Positions 1-7,571 of a DNA stretch of 64,000 bases are shown here, one piece after another. The DNA comes from Clostridium bornimense (GTDB lineage: Bacteria; Bacillota; Clostridia; Clostridiales; Clostridiaceae). The stretch is taken from positions 1 to 64,000 of the forward strand of contig NZ_JAHLOD010000006.1 of assembly GCF_018917145.1 (NCBI RefSeq), in the 5' to 3' direction. Every line of letters starts with the position of its first letter. The first letter of the stretch is position 1. A model generated the notes under the pieces. It saw only the letters and a program-made list of their open reading frames with translations, made no database searches and was not told the DNA's origin. Made by a program: the position numbers and the translations under genes.

Positions 1-20
1 GAAAATTTAATTTTACTCAT
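1..20 (-). CDS. 5' end of a gene leaving the window
   Basis: Only the first codons are present: on the minus strand an ATG at 18-20 opens a frame reading MSKIKF before the left edge. A GGAGG at 32-36 would be its ribosome binding site. An in-frame GTG at 24-26 is an alternative start with tighter spacing. Product unknown. The terminator at 64-112 separates it from the DUF350 gene upstream. Confidence 0.35.
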
Positions 21-63
21 ATCCACTATTTCCTCCAAGATAATTTTAATTATACATAAAAAA

Positions 64-112
64 GTACCTATAAACTAGACACTCTTTTTTTATGTGTCCA
101 TGTTATAGGTAC
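64..112 (-). terminator. Intrinsic terminator after the small membrane-protein genes
   Basis: A 10-bp perfect outer stem (GTACCTATAA at 64-73 with TTATAGGTAC at 103-112) encloses a second stem (GACAC/GTGTC). On the minus strand it is followed by a T run. It would end the transcript of the two small membrane-protein genes at 151-755. Confidence 0.75.
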
Positions 113-150
113 CATTTTATATAATTAGTAACATGACAATTCTTTTATAT

Positions 151-366
151 TTACACCCCAACAACTCTCGCAATTATTAGAGCTATACCAATAAGTAACC
201 CAGCAACAACAATTCCAACAGCTAAATTTCCCTTTTCTAATTCCTTGTTAAAGTCTGCTGGTACAACCCAATCAAGAACTTTATATCCTATAGCCATAAG
301 TATAATTCCCAATATAGAAAATCCAAAGACAGCTATTAGATCATATATAAACTTTAACCAATCCAT
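151..366 (-). CDS. DUF350-type small membrane protein
   Basis: A 71-residue protein with two hydrophobic segments, at about residues 10-32 and 47-70, joined by a short polar stretch (residues 37-45) containing ADFNKELEKGN. The pattern, with the loop motif before a second helix rich in Gly, Ala and Ile, fits DUF350 proteins, which are two- or four-helix inner-membrane proteins of unknown function. It lies 23 bp downstream of the other membrane-protein gene, so the two are probably cotranscribed, and a terminator follows. The family assignment rests on overall pattern only. Confidence 0.7.
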   Translation of the reverse strand: MDWLKFIYDLIAVFGFSILGIILMAIGYKVLDWVVPADFNKELEKGNLAVGIVVAGLLIGIALIIARVVGV

Positions 367-389
367 TATTTTTTCCCCTATTCAAAATT

Positions 390-755
390 TTATTTTAATA
401 ATTGATTTTTCTTTTCTTCTTCACTCATATTTTTTACTCTATTAGGCTTAGCTTTAGGCTTAATAACTTTCTTTTCTTCTTCTTTTTCTTCAGCTATTAA
501 TTTATCTCCTAATATACCTAATCTATCAAAAAATAAAATTAATGAAATTATTCCTAAAGACATTACAAGTAGAAAAGCAAAACTTTTAAAATGCCATTTT
601 AATATAATAGGTAATGCCACTAAAATAACACCAATAACTAGAAATACCCATTTGTTTACTTTTGATAACTTTTCATAAAAGAATATTCTAATAACATTTC
701 TTCCTACTAAAGATAGTAAAATGATTGCTACTATTTGTAATATAGTTGAAAACAT
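390..755 (-). CDS. Hypothetical membrane protein with a charged C-tail
   Basis: A 121-residue protein. Three hydrophobic segments at about residues 3-20, 35-52 and 57-78 are followed by a strongly charged cytoplasmic-looking tail of about 40 residues, rich in Lys and Glu (EEKEEEKKVIKPKAK). I do not recognise a family. The ribosome binding site AAAGGGG lies just upstream of the ATG at 755. It precedes the DUF350 gene by 23 bp and is likely in the same operon, so a shared envelope role is possible but not shown. Confidence 0.7.
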   Translation of the reverse strand: MFSTILQIVAIILLSLVGRNVIRIFFYEKLSKVNKWVFLVIGVILVALPIILKWHFKSFAFLLVMSLGIISLILFFDRLGILGDKLIAEEKEEEKKVIKPKAKPNRVKNMSEEEKKNQLLK

Positions 756-775
756 AAAAATTCCCCTTTCAAAAT

Positions 776-803
776 AAAAATAGTTCTAGCTTTACTAGAA
801 CTA
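776..803 (-). terminator. Terminator of the asnA-like gene
   Basis: A 9-bp perfect stem (TAGTTCTAG at 781-789, CTAGAACTA at 795-803) with a 5-nt loop is followed on the minus strand by a T-rich run. It lies 36 bp past the stop of the gene ending at 840. Confidence 0.75.
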
Positions 804-839
804 TTATAGCAAATAAAATTAACTTTTAAAATATATCTA

Positions 840-1802
840 TTAGAATATATATGGTGTTTCCCCTGGTTTTCTATTAAAAATGGTAACATCATCTATACCG
901 CCAAGTTGCAATACATATCTAGTTATTCTTTCCACTCCTAACCCTGCACCAGCAGTTTGAGGTAACAATCCTCTTTTAGCTACTTCAATATAATTTCTAA
1001 ATAATTCTCTAGATTGTCCTATTTCATCCATTCTAACTAAAATTCTATCATATTCAAATTCTCTTTCTCCACCGCTTAATCCTTCAACAAAACCTCTTGG
1101 CCAAATTAAATCATAATTTAAATAAGTTCCTGGATTATTTAAATCTTCTTTATCATAAAATTCCCTCTTATGATTTATTAAAAAGAAAGGCTCTGTAGCT
1201 TTTTCTGATGCAATTCTTTCAAAATCCTCTCCATATTTTTCACATAAGTCTTCTGTTCTATATCTAGCAAAAGGCTTTGTAATATTTAAATGTTCCAAAG
1301 AACCTACCATACTTGTAATTTCCTTTGAACATTTCTCTTTTAAATCATAAAATACATATGAAACTAATCTTTCAATAAATGACAATACATCATCCATCTT
1401 GGCATTTTTAAATTCAAAATCTACTTGTGAAAATTCAAATAAATGTCTTGTATCATTTCTTTCTGGTCTCTCTAATCTTATATTAGGTGACACTATATAT
1501 ATTTTTTCTAGCCCCTCGTTCATTAAAATTAATTGCTTATGAAATATCATAGATTTCATAACATCAAATTTTTGACCACAATAATTTAATTCAGTTTCTT
1601 CAACATCATGATTTAATGTATCAGTTATCGGTGCCATCATTAAAGGCATTACTCTAGTTACATTTTCTTTAATCATAAATTCATCTATTGATCTTAGTAT
1701 TTGTTGTTGTACTGATAATATTTCTTTTAAACATGGTCTTTTAACTTTCTTTATAACTTTTTCTAATGCTTCAATTTCTTCATTCTTAATAACATCTTTC
1801 AT
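840..1802 (-). CDS. asnA: AsnRS-like asparagine synthetase A (class II aaRS core)
   Basis: A 320-residue protein that is a bare class II aminoacyl-tRNA synthetase catalytic core. A motif-2-like RHLFEFSQVDFEF sits at about residues 119-131, and the motif 3 region GAGLGVERITRY is near the C-terminus, ending GETPYIF. There is no N-terminal OB-fold anticodon-binding domain, and the length is far below that of a true AsnRS. Such truncated AsnRS paralogues are known in archaea to make asparagine from aspartate and ammonia, and related clostridial proteins are annotated AsnA. It is not similar by eye to E. coli AsnA. The start at 1802 is preferred over one 18 bp upstream because GGGGG lies 8 nt before it. 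An AsnC-type regulator is divergent. Enzyme activity is inferred. Confidence 0.75.
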   Translation of the reverse strand: MKDVIKNEEIEALEKVIKKVKRPCLKEILSVQQQILRSIDEFMIKENVTRVMPLMMAPITDTLNHDVEETELNYCGQKFDVMKSMIFHKQLILMNEGLEKIYIVSPNIRLERPERNDTRHLFEFSQVDFEFKNAKMDDVLSFIERLVSYVFYDLKEKCSKEITSMVGSLEHLNITKPFARYRTEDLCEKYGEDFERIASEKATEPFFLINHKREFYDKEDLNNPGTYLNYDLIWPRGFVEGLSGGEREFEYDRILVRMDEIGQSRELFRNYIEVAKRGLLPQTAGAGLGVERITRYVLQLGGIDDVTIFNRKPGETPYIF

Positions 1803-1941
1803 AAAATTACCCCCAAACATGTCTTAATAATATAATAATACCATTTTATGTTTTTTTCAATACTTTTAATAAATCGCGGCTTTTTTTGATATTTTATCAT
1901 TATCACTTCATATTTATTAATATATATATGTTTTATTTGAA

Positions 1942-2012
1942 AATCTACATCATTAAATGAAATAAGATAAACAACTTCTAACATAAGTTTCTTATCAATG
2001 TAGATTGTTTTT
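1942..2012. other. Nested inverted repeat between asnA and the asnC-like gene
   Basis: AATCTACAT at 1942-1950 pairs perfectly with ATGTAGATT at 1998-2006. Inside are a partial AATAAGA/TCTTAT stem and a small hairpin AACTT/AAGTT. On the plus strand it is followed by TTTTTT. It lies upstream of the asnC-like promoter at 2059-2087, so it is not in that leader. On the minus strand it could be in the asnA leader. Function unknown. The rest of 1803-2121 shows no gene. Confidence 0.5.
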
Positions 2013-2058
2013 TAGAACTTATATATTAAGATATTTTCATTGATTTTTCATAATATTT

Positions 2059-2087
2059 TTGATAAATTATTAATGGCTCGATATAAT
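2059..2087 (+). promoter_or_regulatory. Sigma-A-type promoter for the asnC-like regulator
   Basis: TTGATA at 2059-2064 and TATAAT at 2082-2087 are separated by exactly 17 bp. Transcription would begin about 30 bp before the ATG at 2122. Confidence 0.65.
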
Positions 2088-2121
2088 AATATTAGTTATC
2101 AGATATTTAGGAGTGATTAAT

Positions 2122-2586
2122 ATGAACTTAAATATAAATGGTCTTGATGAATTAGATCTACAAATTCTTGATATTTTAATAAAAGATTCTAGAACCCCTT
2201 TTCTAGAAATTGCAAGAAAATGTCATGTTAGTGGTGGAACTATCCATGTAAGAATGAAAAAAATGGAAGACATGGGTATAATCAAAGGTACAAAACTTAT
2301 GATTGACAACTCAAAATTAGGTTATGATGTTACTTGTTTTATGGGTATTTATTTAGATAAAGCTGCTTCATATCCTAATGTTCTAGATGCTTTAAATAAT
2401 ATAAAAGAAATAGTAGAATTACATTATACTACTGGAGAATATTCTATATTTATGAAAGTTATTTGTAAAAATATATCTGACTTACAAGATCTTCTTCTTA
2501 ATAAAATTCAAACTATTGAAGGTATCCAAAGAACAGATACACTTATATCATTATCTCAACCTATTGATAGAAATATAGAATTGTAA
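2122..2586 (+). CDS. Lrp/AsnC family transcriptional regulator
   Basis: A 154-residue protein with the classic two-domain layout. The N-terminal helix-turn-helix opens with LDELDLQILDILIKDSR and includes the recognition region HVSGGTIHVRMKKMEDMG at about residues 34-51. A C-terminal RAM ligand-binding domain follows, containing the TGEYSIFMKV segment. Such proteins form octamers and sense amino acids. The ATG at 2122 is preferred to a GTG at 2113 because the GTG lies inside the AGGAG ribosome binding site. It is divergent from the AsnRS-like asparagine synthetase, the same gene pairing as asnC/asnA of enterobacteria, so asparagine-responsive control of that gene is a reasonable inference. Confidence 0.88.
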   Translation: MNLNINGLDELDLQILDILIKDSRTPFLEIARKCHVSGGTIHVRMKKMEDMGIIKGTKLMIDNSKLGYDVTCFMGIYLDKAASYPNVLDALNNIKEIVELHYTTGEYSIFMKVICKNISDLQDLLLNKIQTIEGIQRTDTLISLSQPIDRNIEL

Positions 2587-2652
2587 AATTAGTTATTATA
2601 TTTTATGATTATTTGAGAATACTAATCATATAAAACTTTAGGAGGTTTTAAT

Positions 2653-2853
2653 ATGAAAGTATTAGATGCTATTGCACTTATTTTAGTTGTAATTGGTGCA
2701 TTAAACTGGGGACTAATTGGTTTCTTTAATTACAACTTAGTTGGTTCTCTTTTTGGTTTTACATCTATGTTTACTAGAATTATATATGGTTTGGTTGGAT
2801 TATCAGGAATATATGCTATTTCGTTTTTCGGCCGTGAAGAGTATAGAAATTAA
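2653..2853 (+). CDS. DUF378 small membrane protein
   Basis: A 66-residue protein with two hydrophobic helices, at about residues 3-25 and 40-60. It carries the features of DUF378: an opening LDAIALILVVIGALNWGL and a centre FNYNLVGSLFG. It has a strong AGGAGG ribosome binding site. The function of this widespread family is unknown. It lies 66 bp after the regulator and ends at a bidirectional terminator. Confidence 0.85.
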   Translation: MKVLDAIALILVVIGALNWGLIGFFNYNLVGSLFGFTSMFTRIIYGLVGLSGIYAISFFGREEYRN

Positions 2854-2879
2854 AAAGAGTAGCAAATGCTACTCTTTTT
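2852..2879. terminator. Bidirectional terminator
   Basis: AAAAAGAGTAGCA and TGCTACTCTTTTT form a 13-bp perfect inverted repeat with A and T runs on the flanks. It serves the DUF378 gene on the plus strand and the converging gene on the minus strand, whose stop codon overlaps it. Confidence 0.85.
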
Positions 2880-4611
2880 AATTTAATGTTTTAATTGCTT
2901 CTAATAATTTTTCTGCAGCCTTTAATGGACCATTCTTTTCTTTTCCTTTTATACCAAGTCTTGTTCTTAGTTGTCCTACTTTTACTCCTGTTTCAAAGAA
3001 GTTAGAAAAATATTTATCTAATAAAACTTCAGTTTCTTCTTGTTTTTGAACCGGTCCAAACGGATTTGCAAAGAATGATTTTACTAATCCCTTTTCAGTA
3101 GTAGTTCCTTTTGCCATTCTTGCTCCATCTCTAAATGTTGGCAAAGCTTCTTCTTTGCTATTAAAATACTCAAGCTCTTCTCCATCATTATAATTATTAG
3201 CATATAAGAACATATCTATCTTATACCCCTTAGTAATTTCTTCATAAGTAGCCACCGGCATAACAAGACGAGCATTTATTTTATCTGGATTCATAAATAT
3301 ACTTCTATCCATTTCTTTAAAAGCATATCCAGGATCCAAATCATCTAATCTAACAAAGGCACCAGTTTCTGTACCGTATCCCATTGCCTTTCCATCTTTA
3401 ATTTTAACTACACCCATATCATCAAATATTATTGTCATTTCGCTTATATAATCTTCACTTAATGATCTAAATGCTTCTAAAGATTCAGATTTACCTGCTC
3501 CACTATCTCCCATTATAATAACATTAGACTCAGTTCCATTTTTTAATTTTAAATTAACCATTGCTCCATGAATAGGTAAATATCCTTCTTCGATCATTTT
3601 TACATTATGAAGTGTCAATGTCATCTTCTTCATATAACCAAAGTAATCTATATTCTCATTATATGAAACATATCCAAGCATAATATCATTTTCTTTATCA
3701 TGATAAAATACTGTTTTATCTCCTACTTCATCTTTAGCTCCAAATACATATACTATATCTGGCTTCTTACCTTTAACTTCCTCTGGATCTGCCATCTCAA
3801 AAAGATTACACATTGTAACTCCATGAGCCATAAAATCTCTATGGAAATATACATAAGCTAATAGTTCACCAACTTTTGCTCTGTAACAAAACCAATGTTC
3901 TTTTGTAAGCTTACAGTAATTTAGTGGATTTTCATAAACTTCTTTAAAAATTCCATCTCTTGTATTTCTCTTAGGATAAATTATAAATGGAGAGTCAATA
4001 ACAATTGCATCAATGAATGCTATATCTTTAAGCACACTATATTCTTCTGGAAGATTCCATTTAAAATTACTTGTTATAAGCCCAACATTTCCACCTGCTG
4101 GTAATTGTCTGTATACCTTAGGTTTAACTCCAACAATGTTTTTTTCAATTTTTCTATAAGTACTAAGTACTAATGCTGAGAATTCAGTATTAGCTTCAAT
4201 GAAGGATACATTTTCTAATCCTTCATTTATCTTAGAATGTTGTACTATTGTATATCTTTCCAACCTTCTCCAATATCCATATAAGCCCTCTACTAATTTA
4301 ACACATAACTCTCTTGATTCTACTAGATCTTCAAACTCCTTATTTAACTTTGCAATTTCCTCAGCACTCATTACAACAAGAAGCTTTAACATCCCTGTAA
4401 TCTTATCTTGAAGTACCTTAATATCTTCAGTATTAAATCCTTCTACTAAAAATGTATATAAAGTATCTTTCTTCTTCTCAATAGATGTTAAATAGCTTAC
4501 TAACACCCTTTCAAAGCCTTCACTCTCTAATAATTGAGCTGGTGTCTTACAATACTTAGCAGTGAAATTTATCATAGCCTTTTCTCTACTAATTGAAAAT
4601 TCCTTCTTCAC
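2878..4611 (-). CDS. PEPCK/HprK-like P-loop protein of uncertain function
   Basis: A 577-residue soluble protein. The first 340 or so residues have no motif I recognise. The C-terminal half has IHGA at 347-350, a P-loop GDSGAGKS at 368-375 and an acidic IFDDMG at about 395-400. This layout is like the phosphoenolpyruvate carboxykinase/HPr kinase superfamily. The ATP-PEPCK kinase-1a signature (GLSGTGKTT type) is not matched exactly and the substrate motif is not obvious, so I do not call it a functional PEPCK. Translation starts at a GTG (4609-4611) preceded by GGGGGG. It is monocistronic, with no close neighbours on its strand. Confidence 0.6.
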   Translation of the reverse strand: MKKEFSISREKAMINFTAKYCKTPAQLLESEGFERVLVSYLTSIEKKKDTLYTFLVEGFNTEDIKVLQDKITGMLKLLVVMSAEEIAKLNKEFEDLVESRELCVKLVEGLYGYWRRLERYTIVQHSKINEGLENVSFIEANTEFSALVLSTYRKIEKNIVGVKPKVYRQLPAGGNVGLITSNFKWNLPEEYSVLKDIAFIDAIVIDSPFIIYPKRNTRDGIFKEVYENPLNYCKLTKEHWFCYRAKVGELLAYVYFHRDFMAHGVTMCNLFEMADPEEVKGKKPDIVYVFGAKDEVGDKTVFYHDKENDIMLGYVSYNENIDYFGYMKKMTLTLHNVKMIEEGYLPIHGAMVNLKLKNGTESNVIIMGDSGAGKSESLEAFRSLSEDYISEMTIIFDDMGVVKIKDGKAMGYGTETGAFVRLDDLDPGYAFKEMDRSIFMNPDKINARLVMPVATYEEITKGYKIDMFLYANNYNDGEELEYFNSKEEALPTFRDGARMAKGTTTEKGLVKSFFANPFGPVQKQEETEVLLDKYFSNFFETGVKVGQLRTRLGIKGKEKNGPLKAAEKLLEAIKTLN

Positions 4612-4749
4612 TATAAGCCCCCCTATTTTTAATATTTTCTACCATAACTAATCTCTATTATATCACATTTATGAAATTTGTATAGTGTCAATATTGCAAA
4701 ATTCAATTAATTTTCATAATTTTAAGTTATAATTTGCATCAAATAAATT

Positions 4750-4773
4750 AAAAAGATGGCAAATTTGCCACCT
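4750..4773 (-). terminator. Terminator of argGH
   Basis: TGGCAAATTTGCCA (4757-4770) is a perfect palindrome directly after the argH stop. On the minus strand it is followed by TCTTTTT. Confidence 0.75.
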
Positions 4774-6086
4774 TACATATTTTTCTTTATCCCTTTTTTA
4801 ATTGAGTTTTCATAATTTATAAATTCATAAATATCTTGTGAAAATAAGTTAGAAAACTTTTTAATTTCATCTAATGATAAATCTTCTATAGCCTTAGAAG
4901 ATTCTTCACAATAAAGCACTATTTCACCAACAACTTTATGCGCATCTCTAAAAGCCATACCTTTGTTTACCAAATAGTCAGCTACTTCAGTAGCATTTAA
5001 AAATCCAGCTTTCACAGCTTTTTTCATAGATTCTTTTTTAACTTTCATTGTTGCAATAATTCTTTCCATAACAATAAGACATTTTGAAACTGTATCTATA
5101 CTATCAAAGAATACTTCTTTATCCTCTTGCATATCCTTATTATAAGCTAATGGCAAAGACTTCATTGTTGTTAATAAAGATACATGTGATCCATAAACTC
5201 TGCCACTCTTACCTCTAATAAGTTCTGGGCCATCAGGATTTTTCTTTTGAGGCATAATAGAGCTACCAGTAGCAAATTCGTCATCAATTAATATGAAATC
5301 AAATTCCTTTGAACTCCATAATATAAGTTCTTCTGATAAACGTGATAAATGCATCATTATTATAGAAAAATCTCCGCTAAGTTCAAGCAAATAATCTCTA
5401 TCTGAAACACCATCTAAAAAGTTATCTACAGGCTTTTTAAACCCTAACTCTTTTGCAGTAAATTCTCTATCTATGTTATAGGTAGTACCTGCTAAAGCAC
5501 AACATCCAAGTGGCGATTCATCCAATATGTCTATAGCATTTTCAATTCTCTTTATATCTCTAGTAAACATTGAAACATAAGCTTTCATATGATGAGTAAA
5601 TGTTACAGCTTGTGCCCTTTGAAGATGAGTATATCCAGGCATTATATATGGATTTTTTTCTCCTACTTTATTTAGTGTATTTACCAACTTACTTAAATAT
5701 TCCTTAATAGCAATAGCAGATTTTTTTGTATATAATCTCATATCTAAAGCTACTTGATCATTTCTACTTCTAGATGTATGAAGCTTTTTTGCTACATTAC
5801 CAATTCTCTCAATTAAGTTTATTTCTACAAAAGAATGAATATCTTCATAGCTTCCTTCAATTAATACTTTTCCTTCCTCTATGTCACTAAGTAAATCTTC
5901 TAAGCCTTTTTTAATGGCATCTCCCTCTTCTTCTGATATTATATTACACTTCTTAAGCATTGTGACATGAGCTATACTTCCTGTAATGTCTTCATAATAA
6001 AGTCTCTTATCAAAAGGAAGGGATGAATTAAAATCCTCCATAAGCTTACTTTCACCCTTTTTAAAACGTCCACCCCAAAGTTTCAT
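4773..6086 (-). CDS. argH: Argininosuccinate lyase
   Basis: A 437-residue enzyme that splits argininosuccinate into arginine and fumarate, the last step of arginine synthesis. Family motifs are in order: SRSRNDQ at about 105-111, GYTHLQ at 151-156, and the fumarase/aspartase signature GSSIMPQKKNPD at 274-285 with its mobile-loop serine. The length is normal; the homotetramer is cytosolic. It starts 2 bp after the argG stop, with AAAGG as ribosome binding site inside the end of argG, so the two are translated from one transcript. Confidence 0.96.
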   Translation of the reverse strand: MKLWGGRFKKGESKLMEDFNSSLPFDKRLYYEDITGSIAHVTMLKKCNIISEEEGDAIKKGLEDLLSDIEEGKVLIEGSYEDIHSFVEINLIERIGNVAKKLHTSRSRNDQVALDMRLYTKKSAIAIKEYLSKLVNTLNKVGEKNPYIMPGYTHLQRAQAVTFTHHMKAYVSMFTRDIKRIENAIDILDESPLGCCALAGTTYNIDREFTAKELGFKKPVDNFLDGVSDRDYLLELSGDFSIIMMHLSRLSEELILWSSKEFDFILIDDEFATGSSIMPQKKNPDGPELIRGKSGRVYGSHVSLLTTMKSLPLAYNKDMQEDKEVFFDSIDTVSKCLIVMERIIATMKVKKESMKKAVKAGFLNATEVADYLVNKGMAFRDAHKVVGEIVLYCEESSKAIEDLSLDEIKKFSNLFSQDIYEFINYENSIKKGIKKNM

Positions 6087-6088
6087 AA

Positions 6089-7285
6089 TTATTTTTTACC
6101 TTTCATAGCTGAAATTTTTGTTGGAAGAGAGAATAATTTAATAAATCCTTCAGCATCTTTATGATCATATAAATCAGAAGCTCCAAAAGAAGAAATTGTG
6201 TCATCATATAATGCATGATCAGTAAATATACCTGCTGGTTTAATATTACCTTTGTATAATTTTACCTTAACAGTTCCAGTAACATTTTTTTGAGTTTCAT
6301 TTATAAATGCATCTAATGCATGTTTTAAATCTGTAAACCATTTTCCTTCATAAATCATTTCTGCATATTTTATAGATACTAATTCTTTATAATGCATTGC
6401 ATCTTTTTCTAAAGTTGCACTTTCTAATATAGAGTGAGCTTTATAAAGAATAGTTCCTCCTGGTGTTTCATATACACCTCTAGATTTCATACCAACTAAT
6501 CTGTTTTCTATAAGATCTTCTACTCCTATACCATTTTCTCCACCTAATTTATTTAATTTCATCATTAATTCAACAGGAGGAAGTTCAACTCCATCTATCT
6601 TCTTTGGAATACCTTGTTCAAAATATATTTCTACATAAGTTGGCTCATCTTTTGCTTCCATTGGTGAAATACTCTTCATGTATATTTCATCCTTATGTTC
6701 ATTTTTTAAATCTTCTATATCTCCACCTTCGTGAGAAATATGCCATAAGTTTTCATCTCTTGAATATATCTTAGCCTTAGTTACTGATATCTCAATATTA
6801 TGAGCATTGGCATAATCAATAGCATCTTCTCTTGACTTTATATCCCAAATTCTCCATGGTGCTATTATTTTCATAAATGGATCAAAAGCCCAAATTGATG
6901 ATTCAAAACGTACTTGGTCATTACCTTTTCCTGTACAACCATGACAAATAGCTGATGCATTTTCCTTTTTAGCTACCTCTACTAATCTCTTAGCCATTAT
7001 AGGTCTTGCAAGGGAAGTTCCAAGCATATATTTACCTTCATATTTCGCTTCGGCTTTAACTGCCATGTATAAACTTTCAGTTACGAATTCTTCTCTTAAA
7101 TCTTCTATATACACCTTACTAGCTCCTGATGCATATGCTTTTTTCTCTATAGCTTCCATATCATCATTTTGTCCTACATTTAGGCAAACTGCTATTACAT
7201 CATAATCATAATTTTCTTTAAGCCATGCGATAATAATTGATGTATCTAATCCACCTGAATATGCTAATACTACTTTTTCTTTCAT
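6089..7285 (-). CDS. argG: Argininosuccinate synthase
   Basis: A 398-residue ATP-dependent ligase joining citrulline and aspartate. The N-terminal PP-loop SGGLDTS is at residues 10-16, and the body includes the [13 protein letters not shown] and [14 protein letters not shown] segments typical of the family. The ATG at 7285 is chosen because AGGGGG lies 7 nt upstream; an in-frame ATG 18 bp earlier would overlap that site. It is the first gene of argGH, preceded by a good promoter and a candidate ArgR operator. Confidence 0.96.
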   Translation of the reverse strand: MKEKVVLAYSGGLDTSIIIAWLKENYDYDVIAVCLNVGQNDDMEAIEKKAYASGASKVYIEDLREEFVTESLYMAVKAEAKYEGKYMLGTSLARPIMAKRLVEVAKKENASAICHGCTGKGNDQVRFESSIWAFDPFMKIIAPWRIWDIKSREDAIDYANAHNIEISVTKAKIYSRDENLWHISHEGGDIEDLKNEHKDEIYMKSISPMEAKDEPTYVEIYFEQGIPKKIDGVELPPVELMMKLNKLGGENGIGVEDLIENRLVGMKSRGVYETPGGTILYKAHSILESATLEKDAMHYKELVSIKYAEMIYEGKWFTDLKHALDAFINETQKNVTGTVKVKLYKGNIKPAGIFTDHALYDDTISSFGASDLYDHKDAEGFIKLFSLPTKISAMKGKK

Positions 7286-7349
7286 TTTTAATCCCCCTAT
7301 CAATAATATATATTTAAAATAAATATCTTTTATCCTTTTCTATATATTG

Positions 7350-7378
7350 ATTATACATCGTTTTTTATATTTATGCAA
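7350..7378 (-). promoter_or_regulatory. argGH promoter
   Basis: On the minus strand TTGCAT (7373-7378) and TATAAT (7350-7355) are spaced by 17 bp, about 65 bp upstream of the argG start. Confidence 0.65.
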
Positions 7379-7382
7379 TATT

Positions 7383-7400
7383 TATGTATAAATATTTATA
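7383..7400. promoter_or_regulatory. Candidate ArgR operator
   Basis: TATGTATAAATATTTATA is a near-palindrome matching the ARG-box pattern WNTGAATWWWWATTCANW with two mismatches. It abuts the -35 of the argGH promoter. In such AT-rich DNA chance matches are common. Confidence 0.35.
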
Positions 7401-7469
7401 GAATTCACTTTTTACCATTGTTGCTAAAAAGGAACTATTTAAATACATCAGAGCCTTCCCCATAAAATA

Positions 7470-7520
7470 ATAGAAGGTATCGAATTAACAAATTCTCATT
7501 TATTAATAGGATACCTTCTT
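7470..7520. repeat. Diverged copy of the AGGTATCG hairpin repeat
   Basis: AGAAGGTATC...GGATACCTTCT form a stem. The loop region has the ATTAACAAAT...ATTAATA core seen in the other copies at 11.86, 20.59, 38.56, 53.45, 62.07 and 63.78 kb. It lies downstream of the aconitase gene and may serve as its terminator. Confidence 0.65.
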
Positions 7521-7571
7521 CTCATCATTATAGTTTTTACGTCTTGTTCACTACTAAAATACTAATATTTA

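Noticed and set aside
1799-1984. A 61-codon minus-strand frame upstream of the asnA-like gene
   Set aside because: No ribosome binding site and no recognisable protein; it overlaps the structured intergenic repeat.
7480-7510. Rex operators in the TTAACAA/TTGTTA arms of the hairpin repeats
   Set aside because: The arms are in the reverse order to Rex sites (AACAA first, TTGTT second) and lie at gene ends, not at promoters.
7470-7520. CRISPR-like array from the repeated hairpins
   Set aside because: The hairpins are many kb apart, vary in sequence and have no regular spacers or cas genes.
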